Shown piece after piece: positions 17,438 to 26,443 of a stretch of DNA of 64,000 nucleotides. This DNA comes from JAEUJM01 sp044221555. GTDB taxonomy: Bacteria; Actinomycetota; Acidimicrobiia; Acidimicrobiales; DATDAH01. Every line of letters begins with the position of its first letter. The first letter of the stretch is position 1. The notes beneath the pieces were generated by a model. The model saw nothing but the letters and a program-made list of their open reading frames with translations, ran no database searches and was not told where the DNA came from. The stretch lies in assembly GCA_044221555.1 (NCBI GenBank), contig JBGAOY010000015.1, forward strand, positions 30,192 through 94,191, in the 5' to 3' direction. The translations under genes were made by a program, and so were the position numbers.

Positions 17438-18969
17438 GCGACGCCACCGCCAAGCGGGCCCTGCTGTCCGTCTACGACAAGACGGGGCTGGTGCCCTTCG
17501 CCCAGGGCCTCTCCGAGCTGGGCTGGGAGCTCGTGTCCAGCGGGGGGACCGCCGCCGCCCTCGCCGAGGCCGGCCTCGAGGTGCTGGCCGTCGAGGCGGT
17601 GACGGGGTCGCCCGAGATGCTCGGCGGTCGGGTCAAGACGCTGCACCCGAAGATCCACGGCGGCATCCTGGCCGACCGCTCGAAGCCCGAGCACCTGGCC
17701 GACCTGGCCAGCCAGGACATCGGCCCCATCGACCTGGTGGTGAGCAACCTCTACCCGTTCGTCGCCGAGCCGTCGGTGGAGATGATCGACATCGGCGGGC
17801 CCACCATGGTGCGGGCCGCGGCCAAGAACCACGACCACGTGGCCATCCTGGTCGACCCGTCCGCCTACCCGGCGGTGCTCGACGAGCTGCGCCGCACCGG
17901 AGCGGTGTCGCCGGCCACTCGGCGGGCGCTGGCCCGCGCCGCCTTCGCCCACACCGCCGCCTACGACGCCGCCATCGTGAACTGGCTCGACGAGCGCGAG
18001 GCGGGTGTCGGCGAGGCGGTGACCGACCCGCTGCCGGCCACGCTGCACCTGGCCCTCGACCGGGCCCAGGACCTGCGCTACGGCGAGAACCCCCACCAGG
18101 TGGGCGCCCGGTACCGCCACACCCATGGCGCGGGCTGGTGGGACACCGCCACCCAGCACGGCGGCAAGGAGCTCTCGTACCTCAACCTCTACGACACCGA
18201 GGCGGCGTGGCGCCTGGTGCACAGCCTGGGGGAGGGTCCCGCGGTGGCGGTGATCAAGCACGCCAACCCGTGCGGGGTCGCGGTGGACGACGACATCACC
18301 ACCGCGTACGAGCGGGCCCACGCCTGCGACCCGGTGTCGGCCTTCGGCGGCATCGTGGCGGTGAACCGGCCGGTGCCGCTGGCCCTGGCAGAGGCGCTGG
18401 CCCCCGTGTTCACCGAGGTCGTGGTGGCGCCGGCGTTCGACGACGACGCCCTCGAGGTGCTGTCGGCCAAGAAGAACCTGCGGATCCTGTCGGCCCAACC
18501 ACCCAACCCGGCGCCGCTCGAGATGCGCTCGATCGACGGTGGCCTGCTGGTGCAGACCGCCGACCGGGTCACCGTCGACCGCAGCGCCTGGCGGGTGGCC
18601 ACCAAGGTGGCGCCCACCGAAGCGCAGTGGCTCGACCTCGAACTGGCGTGGCGGGTGGTGGCGCGCACGTCGTCCAACGCCATCGTGCTGGTGAAGGACG
18701 GCCAGGCCGTGGGCATCGGCTGCGGCCAGCAGAACCGGCGCGACGCCGGGCGCCTCGCCTGCGAGAAGGCCGACGGCCGCGCCGCCGGCGGGACCTACGC
18801 CAGCGACGCCTTCTTCCCCTTCCCCGACGGACTCGACGGCGCGGTCGATGCCGGGGCGGCGGCGGTGATCCAACCGGGAGGGTCCATCCGCGACGACGAG
18901 GTGATCGCTGCGGCCGACGAGCACGGCCTCGCCATGGTCTTCACCGGCGAGCGCCACTTCCGCCACTGA
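17434..18969 (+). CDS. purH: Bifunctional AICAR formyltransferase / IMP cyclohydrolase
   Basis: 511 residues. The N-terminal MGS-like cyclohydrolase domain (about 1-190; SVYDKTGLVPFAQGL, GGRVKTLHPKIHGGIL) closes FAICAR to IMP. The C-terminal domain has RYGENPHQ and the KHANPCGVA motif of AICAR transformylase. It catalyses the last two steps of IMP synthesis and uses 10-formyl-THF, as PurN does. Start coupled to the purN stop. Confidence 0.97.
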   Translation: MSDATAKRALLSVYDKTGLVPFAQGLSELGWELVSSGGTAAALAEAGLEVLAVEAVTGSPEMLGGRVKTLHPKIHGGILADRSKPEHLADLASQDIGPIDLVVSNLYPFVAEPSVEMIDIGGPTMVRAAAKNHDHVAILVDPSAYPAVLDELRRTGAVSPATRRALARAAFAHTAAYDAAIVNWLDEREAGVGEAVTDPLPATLHLALDRAQDLRYGENPHQVGARYRHTHGAGWWDTATQHGGKELSYLNLYDTEAAWRLVHSLGEGPAVAVIKHANPCGVAVDDDITTAYERAHACDPVSAFGGIVAVNRPVPLALAEALAPVFTEVVVAPAFDDDALEVLSAKKNLRILSAQPPNPAPLEMRSIDGGLLVQTADRVTVDRSAWRVATKVAPTEAQWLDLELAWRVVARTSSNAIVLVKDGQAVGIGCGQQNRRDAGRLACEKADGRAAGGTYASDAFFPFPDGLDGAVDAGAAAVIQPGGSIRDDEVIAAADEHGLAMVFTGERHFRH

Positions 18970-18977
18970 TGCGCCCG

Positions 18978-19004
18978 TCGATGCCCTCGATGCCCTCGAT
19001 GCCC
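18978..19004 (+). repeat. Three tandem copies of TCGATGCCC
   Basis: Three perfect 9-bp units lie in the 61-bp gap between purH and folD. Likely simple slippage; no function seen. Confidence 0.7.
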
Positions 19005-19030
19005 GAGCATCCGATGATCTGGCGGCGACC

Positions 19031-19897
19031 ATGACCGCGCGCGTGCTCGACGGCGAGGCGGTGGCGGCCGAGATCAAGGCCGACCTGCGGGTGCGGGTCG
19101 ACGCGCTGGCCGAGCGGGGCGTCACGCCGGGCCTCGGCACGATCCTGGTGGGTGACGACGGCCCCAGCGCCAACTACGTGGGCATGAAGCACCGCGACTG
19201 CGGCGAGTTGGGCATCGGCTCGGTGCACGAGCACCTCCCGTCGAACGCCAGCCAGCAGGACGTGCTCGACGTGATCCGCCAGTTCAACGCCGACCCCCTG
19301 GTCGACGCCTACCTCGCCCAGTACCCCTTTCCCGCCGGCCTCGACTACGAGTCGGCCCTGCTCAGCGTCGACCCGGCCAAGGACGTGGACGGCCTGCACC
19401 CGGTCAACCTGGGCAAGCTGGTGATGGGGGTGGACGCACCGCTGCCCTGCACCCCCCACGGCATCCAGGTGCTGCTCGAGCACTACGGCGTGCCGATCGC
19501 CGGCCGTCACGTGGTGATCGTGGGTCGTGGCCTCACCATCGGCCGCCCGCTCGCCAACCTGCTGTCGCTCAAGCGGCCCAACGCCAACGCCGCGGTCACC
19601 GTGGTGCACACCGGGGTGGCCGACCTGGGCGCCTACACGCGCCAGGCCGACATCCTGGTCGCGGCTGCGGGGTCGCCCGGGATGATCACCGCCGACATGG
19701 TGAAGCCCGGCGCCGCGGTGGTGGCGGCCGGCGTGTCGTTCGAGGGGCGCAAGCTGCTGTCCGACGTGGCCGACGAGGTGGCCGAGGTGGCCGGTTGGCT
19801 GTCCCCCCGCATCGGCGGCGTGGGGCCGATGACTCGGGCGATGCTGCTGCGGAACACGGTCGAGGCCGCCGAGCGGCGGGCCGCCGCCGGCGACTGA
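19031..19897 (+). CDS. folD: Methylene-THF dehydrogenase / methenyl-THF cyclohydrolase
   Basis: 288 residues. FolD interconverts 5,10-methylene- and 10-formyl-THF and so supplies the cofactor for PurN and PurH just upstream. Seen: NYVGMKHRDCGELG with the catalytic Lys, DVDGLHPVNLGKL, PCTPHGIQVLLEHY and the NADP-binding GRHVVIVGRGLTIGRPLANL. Length is normal. It follows the pur genes by 61 bp and precedes metF by 42 bp. Confidence 0.97.
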   Translation: MTARVLDGEAVAAEIKADLRVRVDALAERGVTPGLGTILVGDDGPSANYVGMKHRDCGELGIGSVHEHLPSNASQQDVLDVIRQFNADPLVDAYLAQYPFPAGLDYESALLSVDPAKDVDGLHPVNLGKLVMGVDAPLPCTPHGIQVLLEHYGVPIAGRHVVIVGRGLTIGRPLANLLSLKRPNANAAVTVVHTGVADLGAYTRQADILVAAAGSPGMITADMVKPGAAVVAAGVSFEGRKLLSDVADEVAEVAGWLSPRIGGVGPMTRAMLLRNTVEAAERRAAAGD

Positions 19898-19924
19898 CCG
19901 TTGGCCCGGCGCGGTCGGCTCCCG

Positions 19925-19930
19925 TAGCCT
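19925..19930 (+). promoter_or_regulatory. -10 element upstream of metF
   Basis: TAGCCT, 9 nt before the ATG at 19940. Confidence 0.4.
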
Positions 19931-19939
19931 CGGGCAGCC

Positions 19940-20803
19940 ATGACCCGGATCTCCGACCTGCTCGCCGCTGGCCGCACCTATTCGTTCGAGTTCTTCCCCC
20001 CGAAGACCGACGAGGCCACCGCCGTCCTCGAGCAGACGATCCTCGAGCTCGAGCCGCTGGCCCCGTCGTTCGTGTCGGTCACCTACGGCGCCGGCGGCAG
20101 CACCCGGGAGCGCACCCGTGACGTGGTGCTGCACATCGAGCGCGACACGTCGATGACGGCGATGGCCCACCTCACCTGCGTGGGCCACACCCGCCAGGAG
20201 CTGGTCGACATCCTCACCGAGTACCGCGACGCGGGCATCGAGAACATCCTGGCCCTGGCCGGCGACCCGCCCGAAGGCGTCGAGCCGGGTCCCGCCGAAC
20301 TGGCCTACGCCCTCGACCTCGTCGAGCTGGCCCGCGACAGCGACCACTTCTCCATCGGCGTGGCCGCCCACCCGGAGCTGCACCCCCGCTCGCCCGACCG
20401 CGCCTCCGATCGTGAGCACCTGGCCGCCAAGCTGCGGGTGGCCGACTTCGGCATCACCCAATTCTTCTTCCGGCCCGAGCCCTACCTCACCATGATCGAC
20501 GAGCTGGGGGCCCTGGGCGTCACCACCCCGGTGCTGCCGGGCATCATGCCCGTCACCAACGCCGGCCAGGTGAAGCGCTTCGCCGAGATGGCCGGCGCCG
20601 AATTCCCCGCCGACCTGGCCGAGCGGTTGGTCGACGCGAGCGACGACCCGGCCGAGGTGCGCCGCATCGGCGTGGAGGTGGCCACCGAGCTGTGCCAGGA
20701 CCTGCTCGACGCCGGTGCGCCCGGCCTGCACTTCTACACGCTCAACCGGTCGACCGCGACCCGCGAGATCTACGCCAACCTCGGCCTGCCGGACGTCGGC
20801 TGA
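19940..20803 (+). CDS. metF: 5,10-methylenetetrahydrofolate reductase
   Basis: 287 residues, FAD-dependent TIM barrel that reduces methylene-THF to methyl-THF for methionine synthesis. Seen: YSFEFFPPKTDEA with the catalytic Glu, SVTYGAGGSTRERT, HLTCVGHTRQEL, NILALAGDPPEG and the FGITQFFFRPE strand. It completes a one-carbon group with folD, purN and purH. Confidence 0.97.
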   Translation: MTRISDLLAAGRTYSFEFFPPKTDEATAVLEQTILELEPLAPSFVSVTYGAGGSTRERTRDVVLHIERDTSMTAMAHLTCVGHTRQELVDILTEYRDAGIENILALAGDPPEGVEPGPAELAYALDLVELARDSDHFSIGVAAHPELHPRSPDRASDREHLAAKLRVADFGITQFFFRPEPYLTMIDELGALGVTTPVLPGIMPVTNAGQVKRFAEMAGAEFPADLAERLVDASDDPAEVRRIGVEVATELCQDLLDAGAPGLHFYTLNRSTATREIYANLGLPDVG

Positions 20804-20834
20804 GCGCGCGGGAACGCCGGCGGCGACGGGCCGG

Positions 20835-20840
20835 TAGCGT
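20835..20840 (+). promoter_or_regulatory. -10 element, leaderless promoter
   Basis: TAGCGT, 7 nt before the ATG at 20848. Confidence 0.45.
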
Positions 20841-20847
20841 TCTGCGG

Positions 20848-22263
20848 ATGAGGGACTACGACAAGCTGTACATCGACGGGGCCTGGGTGGAGCCGGTCGG
20901 CACCGGCACGATCGAGGTCATCAACGCGTCCACCGAAGCGGTGATGGGGCACATCCCCGAAGGGGCCGCGGCCGACATCGACCGGGCGGTCGCCGCCGCC
21001 AAGGCCGCGTTCGAGACCTGGGGGTTCACGGCCAAGGAGGAGCGGGGCAAGTACCTCCAGCGCCTGGCCGAGGGCCTGCAGGCCCGCAGCGCCGAGATCG
21101 GCGAGGTGATCAGCCAAGAGGTCGGCATGCCCCTCATGTGGTCCAACATGATCCAGGCCGGCCTGCCCGTCGGGAACATGGCCAACTACGTCGAGATCCT
21201 GAGCGCGTTCGAGTTCGAGGAGGAGATCGGCAACTCCCTCGTGGTGAAGACACCGGTGGGCGTGGTCGGCGCCATCACGCCGTGGAACTACCCACTCCAC
21301 CAGATCGTGTGCAAGGTCGCCCCCGCGCTGGCCGCCGGCTGCACCGTGGTCCTCAAGCCCAGCGAGGTGGCCCCCCTCAACGCCTTCATCATGGCCGAGG
21401 TCATCGACGAGGTCGGGCTCCCGGCCGGCGTGTTCAACCTGGTCACCGGCACCGGCCCCGTGGTCGGCGAGCGCCTGGCCGAGCACCCCGACGTCAACAT
21501 GATCTCGTTCACGGGGTCGACCACCGCGGGCAAGCGGGTGGCCAAGGTCGCGGCCGACACGGTGAAGCGGGTCACGCTCGAATTGGGCGGCAAGTCGGCC
21601 AACATCATCCTCGACGACGCCAACCTGGAGAAGGTCGTGCCCAAGGGGCTCTTCGCCTGCTTCATGAACTCGGGCCAGACCTGCACCGCCCACACCAGGA
21701 TGCTGGTGCCCCGCGACAAGCAGGACGAGGTGGTCGAACTGGCCCGGGCTGCCGCCGAGGCCTTCCCGGTCGGCCCCGCCAGCAGCGAGGCCACGCTCGG
21801 GCCGGTGATCTCCGACACCCAGCGCGAGCGCGTCCGCAGCTACATCCGCAAAGGCATCGAGGAGGGCGCCACCCTGGTCACCGGCGGGCCCGACGCGCCC
21901 GAGGGGCTCGACACCGGCTACTTCGTGCGGCCCACGGTGTTCGCCGACGTGTCACCCGACATGACCATCGCCCAGGAGGAGATCTTCGGCCCCGTGCTGT
22001 CGATCATCCCCTACGAGGACGAGGACGACGCCATCCGCATCGCCAACGGCACCCTCTACGGCCTCGCCGGCGGCGTGCAGTCGGCCGACCCCGAGCGGGC
22101 CGAACGCGTGGCCCGGCGCATGCGGGCCGGCCAGATCGACGTCAACGGCGGCTCGTACAACATCCTGGCCCCCTTCGGAGGGTTCGGTCAGAGTGGGTAC
22201 GGGCGCGAGAACGGCGTCTACGGGCTCGAGGAGTTCCTCGAGGCGAAGTCGATCCAGCGCTGA
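20848..22263 (+). CDS. Aldehyde dehydrogenase (NAD(P)+), ALDH superfamily
   Basis: 471 residues. Catalytic Cys in FMNSGQTCTAH and general-base Glu in VTLELGGKSAN; cofactor loop FTGSTTAGKRVA; C-terminal EEIFGPVLSIIPY. The start at MRDYDKLYIDG fits the family and the -10 spacing. It oxidises an aldehyde to the acid; substrate not assignable. Separate from metF (44 bp gap). Confidence 0.93.
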   Translation: MRDYDKLYIDGAWVEPVGTGTIEVINASTEAVMGHIPEGAAADIDRAVAAAKAAFETWGFTAKEERGKYLQRLAEGLQARSAEIGEVISQEVGMPLMWSNMIQAGLPVGNMANYVEILSAFEFEEEIGNSLVVKTPVGVVGAITPWNYPLHQIVCKVAPALAAGCTVVLKPSEVAPLNAFIMAEVIDEVGLPAGVFNLVTGTGPVVGERLAEHPDVNMISFTGSTTAGKRVAKVAADTVKRVTLELGGKSANIILDDANLEKVVPKGLFACFMNSGQTCTAHTRMLVPRDKQDEVVELARAAAEAFPVGPASSEATLGPVISDTQRERVRSYIRKGIEEGATLVTGGPDAPEGLDTGYFVRPTVFADVSPDMTIAQEEIFGPVLSIIPYEDEDDAIRIANGTLYGLAGGVQSADPERAERVARRMRAGQIDVNGGSYNILAPFGGFGQSGYGRENGVYGLEEFLEAKSIQR

Positions 22264-22353
22264 ATACTTCTCGCGTCGTGATCCGCTGGAACCCGGCGGC
22301 CCCCTCCCGGTCGGTCCGTCGTCGCCGGTTTCTGCCTGCATCTGTGTCTTGGG

Positions 22354-22359
22354 TAGGTT
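22354..22359 (+). promoter_or_regulatory. -10 element, leaderless promoter of mdh
   Basis: TAGGTT, 6 nt before the ATG at 22366; no Shine-Dalgarno sequence. Confidence 0.5.
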
Positions 22360-22365
22360 CGTCGT

Positions 22366-23355
22366 ATGAGCAGAGATCCGGTTCGGGTGGCGGTTACGGG
22401 TGCGGCGGGGCAGATCGGGTACGCCATTCTGTTTCGCATCGCTTCGGGGCAGTTGCTGGGGCCGGACCAGCCGGTGATCCTCCACCTGCTCGAGATCACG
22501 CCGGCGCTCGACGGGCTGCGGGGCGTGGTGATGGAGCTCGAGGACTGCGCCTTCCCGCTGCTGGCCGGCGTGGTGCAGACCGACGACGCCAACCAGGCCT
22601 TCGACGGGGTGAACTACGCGCTCCTGGTCGGCTCACGGCCCCGGACGAAGGGCATGGAGCGGGGTGAGCTGCTCGCCGCCAACGGGGCCATCTTCACCGC
22701 GCAGGGCAAGGCCCTGTCCGACAACGCGGCCGACGACGTCCGCATCCTGGTGGTGGGCAACCCGGCCAACACCAACTGCCTCATCGCCATGAACAACGCC
22801 CCAGCCATCCCGGCGCAGCGGTTCTCGGCCATGACCCGGCTCGACCACAACCGGGCCCTCGCCCAGGTGGCCCAGAAGGCCGGTGTGCCGGTCAGCGACG
22901 TGACCAACATGACCATCTGGGGCAACCACTCGGCCACCCAGTACCCCGACCTGTTCCACGCCAAGATCGGTGACCGCAACGCCGCCGAGGTGATCGACGA
23001 CGAGGCGTGGCTCGTCGACGACTTCATCCCCACGGTGCAGAAGCGTGGCGCGGCCATCATCGAGGCCCGCGGCCTGTCCAGCGCCGCCTCGGCCGCCAAC
23101 GCCGCCATCGCCCACGTGCGCACCTGGGTGGACGGAACCCCCGAGGGCGACTGGGTGAGCATGGGCATCCCGTCGGACGGCTCCTACGGGGTGCCCGAGG
23201 GCCTGATCTCGTCGTTCCCGGTCACCACCGGCGGAGGCGACTGCGCCATCGTCCAGAGCCTCGACCTCAACGACTTCTCCAGCGAGCGCATCGACGCGTC
23301 GGTGGCCGAGCTGATCGACGAGCGTGACGAGGTGGCGGCGCTCGGCCTGATCTGA
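22366..23355 (+). CDS. mdh: Malate dehydrogenase
   Basis: 329 residues, NAD-dependent, cytosolic-type (TIGR01759-like). NAD-binding GAAGQIGYAILFRIASG, substrate-binding GSRPRTKGMERG, TRLDHNRALAQ with catalytic Asp/Arg and the active-site His in IWGNHSATQYPD. TCA-cycle enzyme. It ends at a hairpin convergent with the alcohol dehydrogenase gene. Confidence 0.97.
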   Translation: MSRDPVRVAVTGAAGQIGYAILFRIASGQLLGPDQPVILHLLEITPALDGLRGVVMELEDCAFPLLAGVVQTDDANQAFDGVNYALLVGSRPRTKGMERGELLAANGAIFTAQGKALSDNAADDVRILVVGNPANTNCLIAMNNAPAIPAQRFSAMTRLDHNRALAQVAQKAGVPVSDVTNMTIWGNHSATQYPDLFHAKIGDRNAAEVIDDEAWLVDDFIPTVQKRGAAIIEARGLSSAASAANAAIAHVRTWVDGTPEGDWVSMGIPSDGSYGVPEGLISSFPVTTGGGDCAIVQSLDLNDFSSERIDASVAELIDERDEVAALGLI

Positions 23356-23377
23356 CTCGCTCGTCCCGGCGACCCTC

Positions 23378-23414
23378 GACGCACCAGCGGTCGATGTGCG
23401 ACCGCTGGCACGTC
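23378..23414. terminator. Hairpin between convergent mdh and adh genes
   Basis: Perfect 10-bp stem CCAGCGGTCG/CGACCGCTGG (23384-23393, 23399-23408) with a 5-nt loop, extended by GACG/CGTC outside a 2-nt mismatch. Likely two-way terminator. Confidence 0.6.
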
Positions 23415-23431
23415 GTGTTGGTGATGGCGGG

Positions 23432-24475
23432 TCAGGATCGGGTGAGGATCACCTTCAGCGCGCCGGTGTCGGCGGCCCGCCCGAACACGTCGTAGGCCTC
23501 CTCGACCTGGGAGAGGGCGAAGTGGTGGGTGGCGAAGCGGTTGGCGTCCAACTGGTCGCCCTGCAGCAGGCGCAGGAGCGTGGGAGTGGAGTAGGTGTCG
23601 ACCAGACCCATGGTGATGGTGACGTCCTTGATCCACATCTCCTCGAGGTGCAGGGTGACCGGCTCGCCGTGGACGCCGATGTTGGCCACGTGCCCGCCGG
23701 GTCGCACCAGCGCCGCCGCCAGTTCGAAGGTGGCGGGCACACCGACGGCCTCGATGGTGACGTCGGCGCCGAGCCCGCCGGTCAACTCGGCGAGCACGGC
23801 GGCGGGGTCTTCACGGCCGTTGTTCACCGTGACGTCGGCGCCGAAGGCCTTGGCCGCCTCGAGGCGGCTGTCGGCCAGGTCGATGGCCACGACGTGGGAC
23901 GGGCTGTACAAGCGGCTCCCCATGATCGCGGAGAGCCCGATGGGCCCGGCACCCACCACCGCGACCACGTCACCCGGTTGGATGCCGCCGTTGAGGACGC
24001 CCACCTCGTAGCCCGTGGGGAGGATGTCGGCGAGCATCAGCAGCGCCTCGTCACCGACCCCGGCCGGCGCCGGATAGGTGGAGGTGTCGGCGAAGGGCAC
24101 CCGCACGTACTCCGCCTGGGTGCCGTCGATCTTGTGGCCCAGGATCCAGCCGCCGCCGCCCACACATTGTCCGTAGCGACTCTCCCTGCAGAACCGACAG
24201 GCGCCACAGGCGGAGATGCAGGACACGAGCACCCGGTCGCCGACGTGCACGTTCTTGACGCCGGCGCCCACCGACTCGACGGTGCCCACCGCCTCGTGGC
24301 CGAGGATCCGGCCGTCGGTGACCGCGGGGACGTCGCCCTTGAGGATGTGCAGGTCGGTGCCGCAGATCGTGGTGGCGTCCACGCGGACGACGGCGTCGGT
24401 GTCGGCCTCGGTCTCGGGCTTCGGCACGTCCTCCCAGGCCATCGAGTCGGGGCCGTGGTAGACGAGGGCCTTCAT
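23432..24475 (-). CDS. Zinc-dependent alcohol dehydrogenase (MDR superfamily)
   Basis: 347 residues. Catalytic zinc ligands in TICGTDLHILKGD and GHEAVGTV; four structural-zinc Cys in ACGACRFCRESRYGQC; NAD-binding VVGAGPIGLSAI. Resembles TDH/ADH-like enzymes of the secondary alcohol dehydrogenase group. Its ATG overlaps the stop of the DoxX gene by one base (TGATG), so they form an operon. Confidence 0.92.
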   Translation of the reverse strand: MKALVYHGPDSMAWEDVPKPETEADTDAVVRVDATTICGTDLHILKGDVPAVTDGRILGHEAVGTVESVGAGVKNVHVGDRVLVSCISACGACRFCRESRYGQCVGGGGWILGHKIDGTQAEYVRVPFADTSTYPAPAGVGDEALLMLADILPTGYEVGVLNGGIQPGDVVAVVGAGPIGLSAIMGSRLYSPSHVVAIDLADSRLEAAKAFGADVTVNNGREDPAAVLAELTGGLGADVTIEAVGVPATFELAAALVRPGGHVANIGVHGEPVTLHLEEMWIKDVTITMGLVDTYSTPTLLRLLQGDQLDANRFATHHFALSQVEEAYDVFGRAADTGALKVILTRS

Positions 24476-25038
24476 CACGTGAGCCAGTTGTGCTTGCGCA
24501 CGATGTTGGTCCGGGCCCAGATCCGCCCGAGGCCGAGGGTGTTGCCGGCCCCGACGACGGCGAGGCCCAGCAGGACGAGGGCGTAGACGATGTGGTCGTC
24601 CATGAAGGGGTTGTTCTCGGGCGGGAGGCTGGCGGTCCACATCAGGACCAGCAGCAGCGCGCCGGAGACGGCGGCGATGCGCATGCCGATGCCCAGGAGC
24701 AGGGCGACCCCGATGCACAGCAGGCCGAGCATGAAGCCCCAGTTGGCCCACGCGTCGCCGGCGAAGCTCTGGTAGAAGCCGGCGAAGGGGCCGGCGGCAT
24801 GGCTGAGGAACCCGGCGGTGGGCGAACCGCCGTCGATCCAGGCCTCAGCGCCTGGGGTCTCGTGGCCGAGGCCGAAGGTCTTGTCGAGGAAGGGCCACAG
24901 GAAGGTCCAGCCCAGGCAGATGCGCACGGCGGCCCACAGGTAGTTGGCGGTGCCGGCCGGCAGCATCTTGGCGGTGGTGGTCTCGTTGGGGTCGCGCAAG
25001 GCGTCCGGTGCGGTCAGTCGTTCGAGCGTGGTGGTCAC
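24475..25038 (-). CDS. DoxX-family membrane protein
   Basis: 187 residues with four or five membrane helices; WTFLWPFLDKTFGLG and the GWIDGG-like periplasmic insert (AEAWIDGGSPTAGFL) match DoxX/DoxD (quinone oxidoreductase-like) proteins. GTG start chosen because AGGAG lies 7 nt upstream. It is the first gene of an operon with the alcohol dehydrogenase; a redox partnership is possible but not shown. Confidence 0.8.
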   Translation of the reverse strand: MTTTLERLTAPDALRDPNETTTAKMLPAGTANYLWAAVRICLGWTFLWPFLDKTFGLGHETPGAEAWIDGGSPTAGFLSHAAGPFAGFYQSFAGDAWANWGFMLGLLCIGVALLLGIGMRIAAVSGALLLVLMWTASLPPENNPFMDDHIVYALVLLGLAVVGAGNTLGLGRIWARTNIVRKHNWLT

Positions 25039-25373
25039 GTGCGGCTCCTGTGCTGAGGAGAGGCCACGTCCGCCAGAGGTGCGTTCGTCCTGTCGGACCC
25101 AGCGTCTCGCGGGTCGATCGAGCAGGCGCCACCGGGGTCCGGGGCAACGCTTCCGGGGCGTTCTCACCGCAGCGAGCGCACCCCGACACAGGTATGGATA
25201 CCTCCTGCTGTGTCAGCGGTCACCATACGCTGTCGTGGCATGCACGTGGCTCTTCGTGCGGATCGTCATACAACAGACATCTTCATTCATGCCATCGGGA
25301 GAGGGAGCATCTCGAGACGGAGCGTCTCGTCACGGGGATCCCTGGTCCCAGGCACCGGTAGTCCTTCCGATGC
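25039..25373. other. 335-bp intergenic region upstream of doxX-adh operon
   Basis: No gene is seen. It is A/T-richer than its surroundings and holds the near-palindromes AGGTATGGATACCT (25190-25203) and GAGACGGAGCGTCTC (25315-25329). It must contain the doxX promoter and possibly the end of the fpg transcript. Confidence 0.5.
25190..25203. promoter_or_regulatory. Possible operator AGGTATGGATACCT
   Basis: A 6-bp inverted repeat with a 2-nt centre, about 150 bp upstream of the DoxX start, in an A/T-rich pocket. Candidate repressor site; the binding protein is unknown. Confidence 0.3.
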
Positions 25374-26210
25374 TCACTTCAGGAACTTGCTGGTGGTGTT
25401 GTCGGCCAGCACCTTGCCGCCGGTCTGGCAGGTGGCGCAGTAGTTCACGGTGTAGCTGCGGTACTCGACCGCCCGCACCACGTCGCCGCAGACCGGGCAC
25501 GTCTCACCCTCGCGGTGGTGCACGGCGCCGGGGCGCTCTTTGGACGAGCTCATGTCGTCGCGGGCCCGCTCGGACGCCAGTGACGATTCGATCTCGGCGT
25601 GGATGGCCGTGGCGAGCCGCTCGACCTCGTCGGGGCCGAGCTTCGCCGCGTTGGCGAACGGCGACAGCTTGGCGCTGTGGCAGATCTCGTTGGCCAGGCG
25701 CCGGCCGATGCCCGCCAGCGCCTGCTGGTTGCGCAGCACCCCGTGCACCCGGCCCGAGTGCTGCGCCAGGATCGCGCCGAGGGCGGCAGCGTCGAGCGTC
25801 TCGGCATCGGGGCCGAGGCCCAGGACGGGGTCCTGCGTCTCGGTGTCGCCGGCGACCGCCCACACGCCGGCCCGCTTCTCGGTGCCGGCCTCGGTGAGCA
25901 GCAGGGCCCGGTCGTCGGCGAACACCCAGCGGGCCAGGCCGCCCCGGGGCTTGGCGCTCTGCTTGGGATCGGGCTTGAGTCGGCCGCCCTGCATCAGGTG
26001 CACCACGAACGTGAGCGGCGGGAACTCGAGCAGCAGGTACTTGCCCCGCCGCCCCACCCGCTGCAGCTCGGTGCCCACCGCTTCGTCAGGGTTCGGGGCG
26101 TAGGTCTTCAACGCGGTGAAGGTGAGCGGACGGAACGACGCCAGTTCGGCGCCGCCGAACTCGGCGGTCAGGCGCTCGGCGTGGGCCGCGATCTCCGGCA
26201 TCTCGGGCAC
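25374..26210 (-). CDS. Fpg/Nei-family DNA glycosylase/AP lyase
   Basis: 278 residues. The GTG at 26210 gives MPEMPEIAAHAERL, matching the MPELPEVE start of Fpg, where Pro2 becomes the catalytic amine and Glu3 assists; it also puts a TAGCGT element exactly 6 nt upstream. The internal Lys of the GRRGKYLLLEF loop and a C-terminal zinc finger (CPVCGD...YCATCQTGGK) are present. It removes oxidised bases. The helix-two-turn-helix (GIGRRLANEICHSAKLSP) is typical. Confidence 0.9.
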   Translation of the reverse strand: MPEMPEIAAHAERLTAEFGGAELASFRPLTFTALKTYAPNPDEAVGTELQRVGRRGKYLLLEFPPLTFVVHLMQGGRLKPDPKQSAKPRGGLARWVFADDRALLLTEAGTEKRAGVWAVAGDTETQDPVLGLGPDAETLDAAALGAILAQHSGRVHGVLRNQQALAGIGRRLANEICHSAKLSPFANAAKLGPDEVERLATAIHAEIESSLASERARDDMSSSKERPGAVHHREGETCPVCGDVVRAVEYRSYTVNYCATCQTGGKVLADNTTSKFLK

Positions 26211-26216
26211 CACGCC

Positions 26217-26222
26217 ACGCTA
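26217..26222 (-). promoter_or_regulatory. -10 element, leaderless promoter of Fpg/Nei gene
   Basis: TAGCGT on the minus strand, 6 nt before the GTG at 26210; it supports that start. Confidence 0.5.
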
Positions 26223-26303
26223 CTGGCGGCACCCGGTCCGTCCTTCCCGAGGCAGCGGGCGCGCCCGCCGCGCGCCGCTGGCCTCGGCGTCGAGGGGTCG
26301 GCG

Positions 26304-26423
26304 CGTTCTCGAGGCAATGCCCCCCGGGTTCCGGGGGCTATTGCCTCGGGTTCGGTGGTGGGCCGTTCTCGAGGCATCGACAGGCGGGTTCCGGGGGTCA
26401 TTGCCTCGAGTTCGGCGGTCGGT
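26304..26423. repeat. Two tandem 60-bp units, each an inverted repeat
   Basis: Both units begin CGTTCTCGAGGCA (26304 and 26364), share GGGTTCCGGGGG in the middle and end ATTGCCTCG.GTTCGG. Within each, GAGGCAAT/ATTGCCTC-type arms can pair (in unit 1 extended by GCCCCC/GGGGGC). They lie between the divergent glycosylase and VOC genes. Confidence 0.75.
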
Positions 26424-26431
26424 GGGGGGCG

Positions 26432-26437
26432 TACCCT
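26432..26437 (+). promoter_or_regulatory. -10 element, leaderless promoter of VOC gene
   Basis: TACCCT, 6 nt before the GTG at 26444, directly after the tandem 60-bp units. Confidence 0.5.
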
Positions 26438-26443
26438 GGGGGC

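Noticed and set aside
18978..19004. Short repeats as a possible CRISPR
   Set aside because: Three adjacent 9-mers without spacers; no cas genes.
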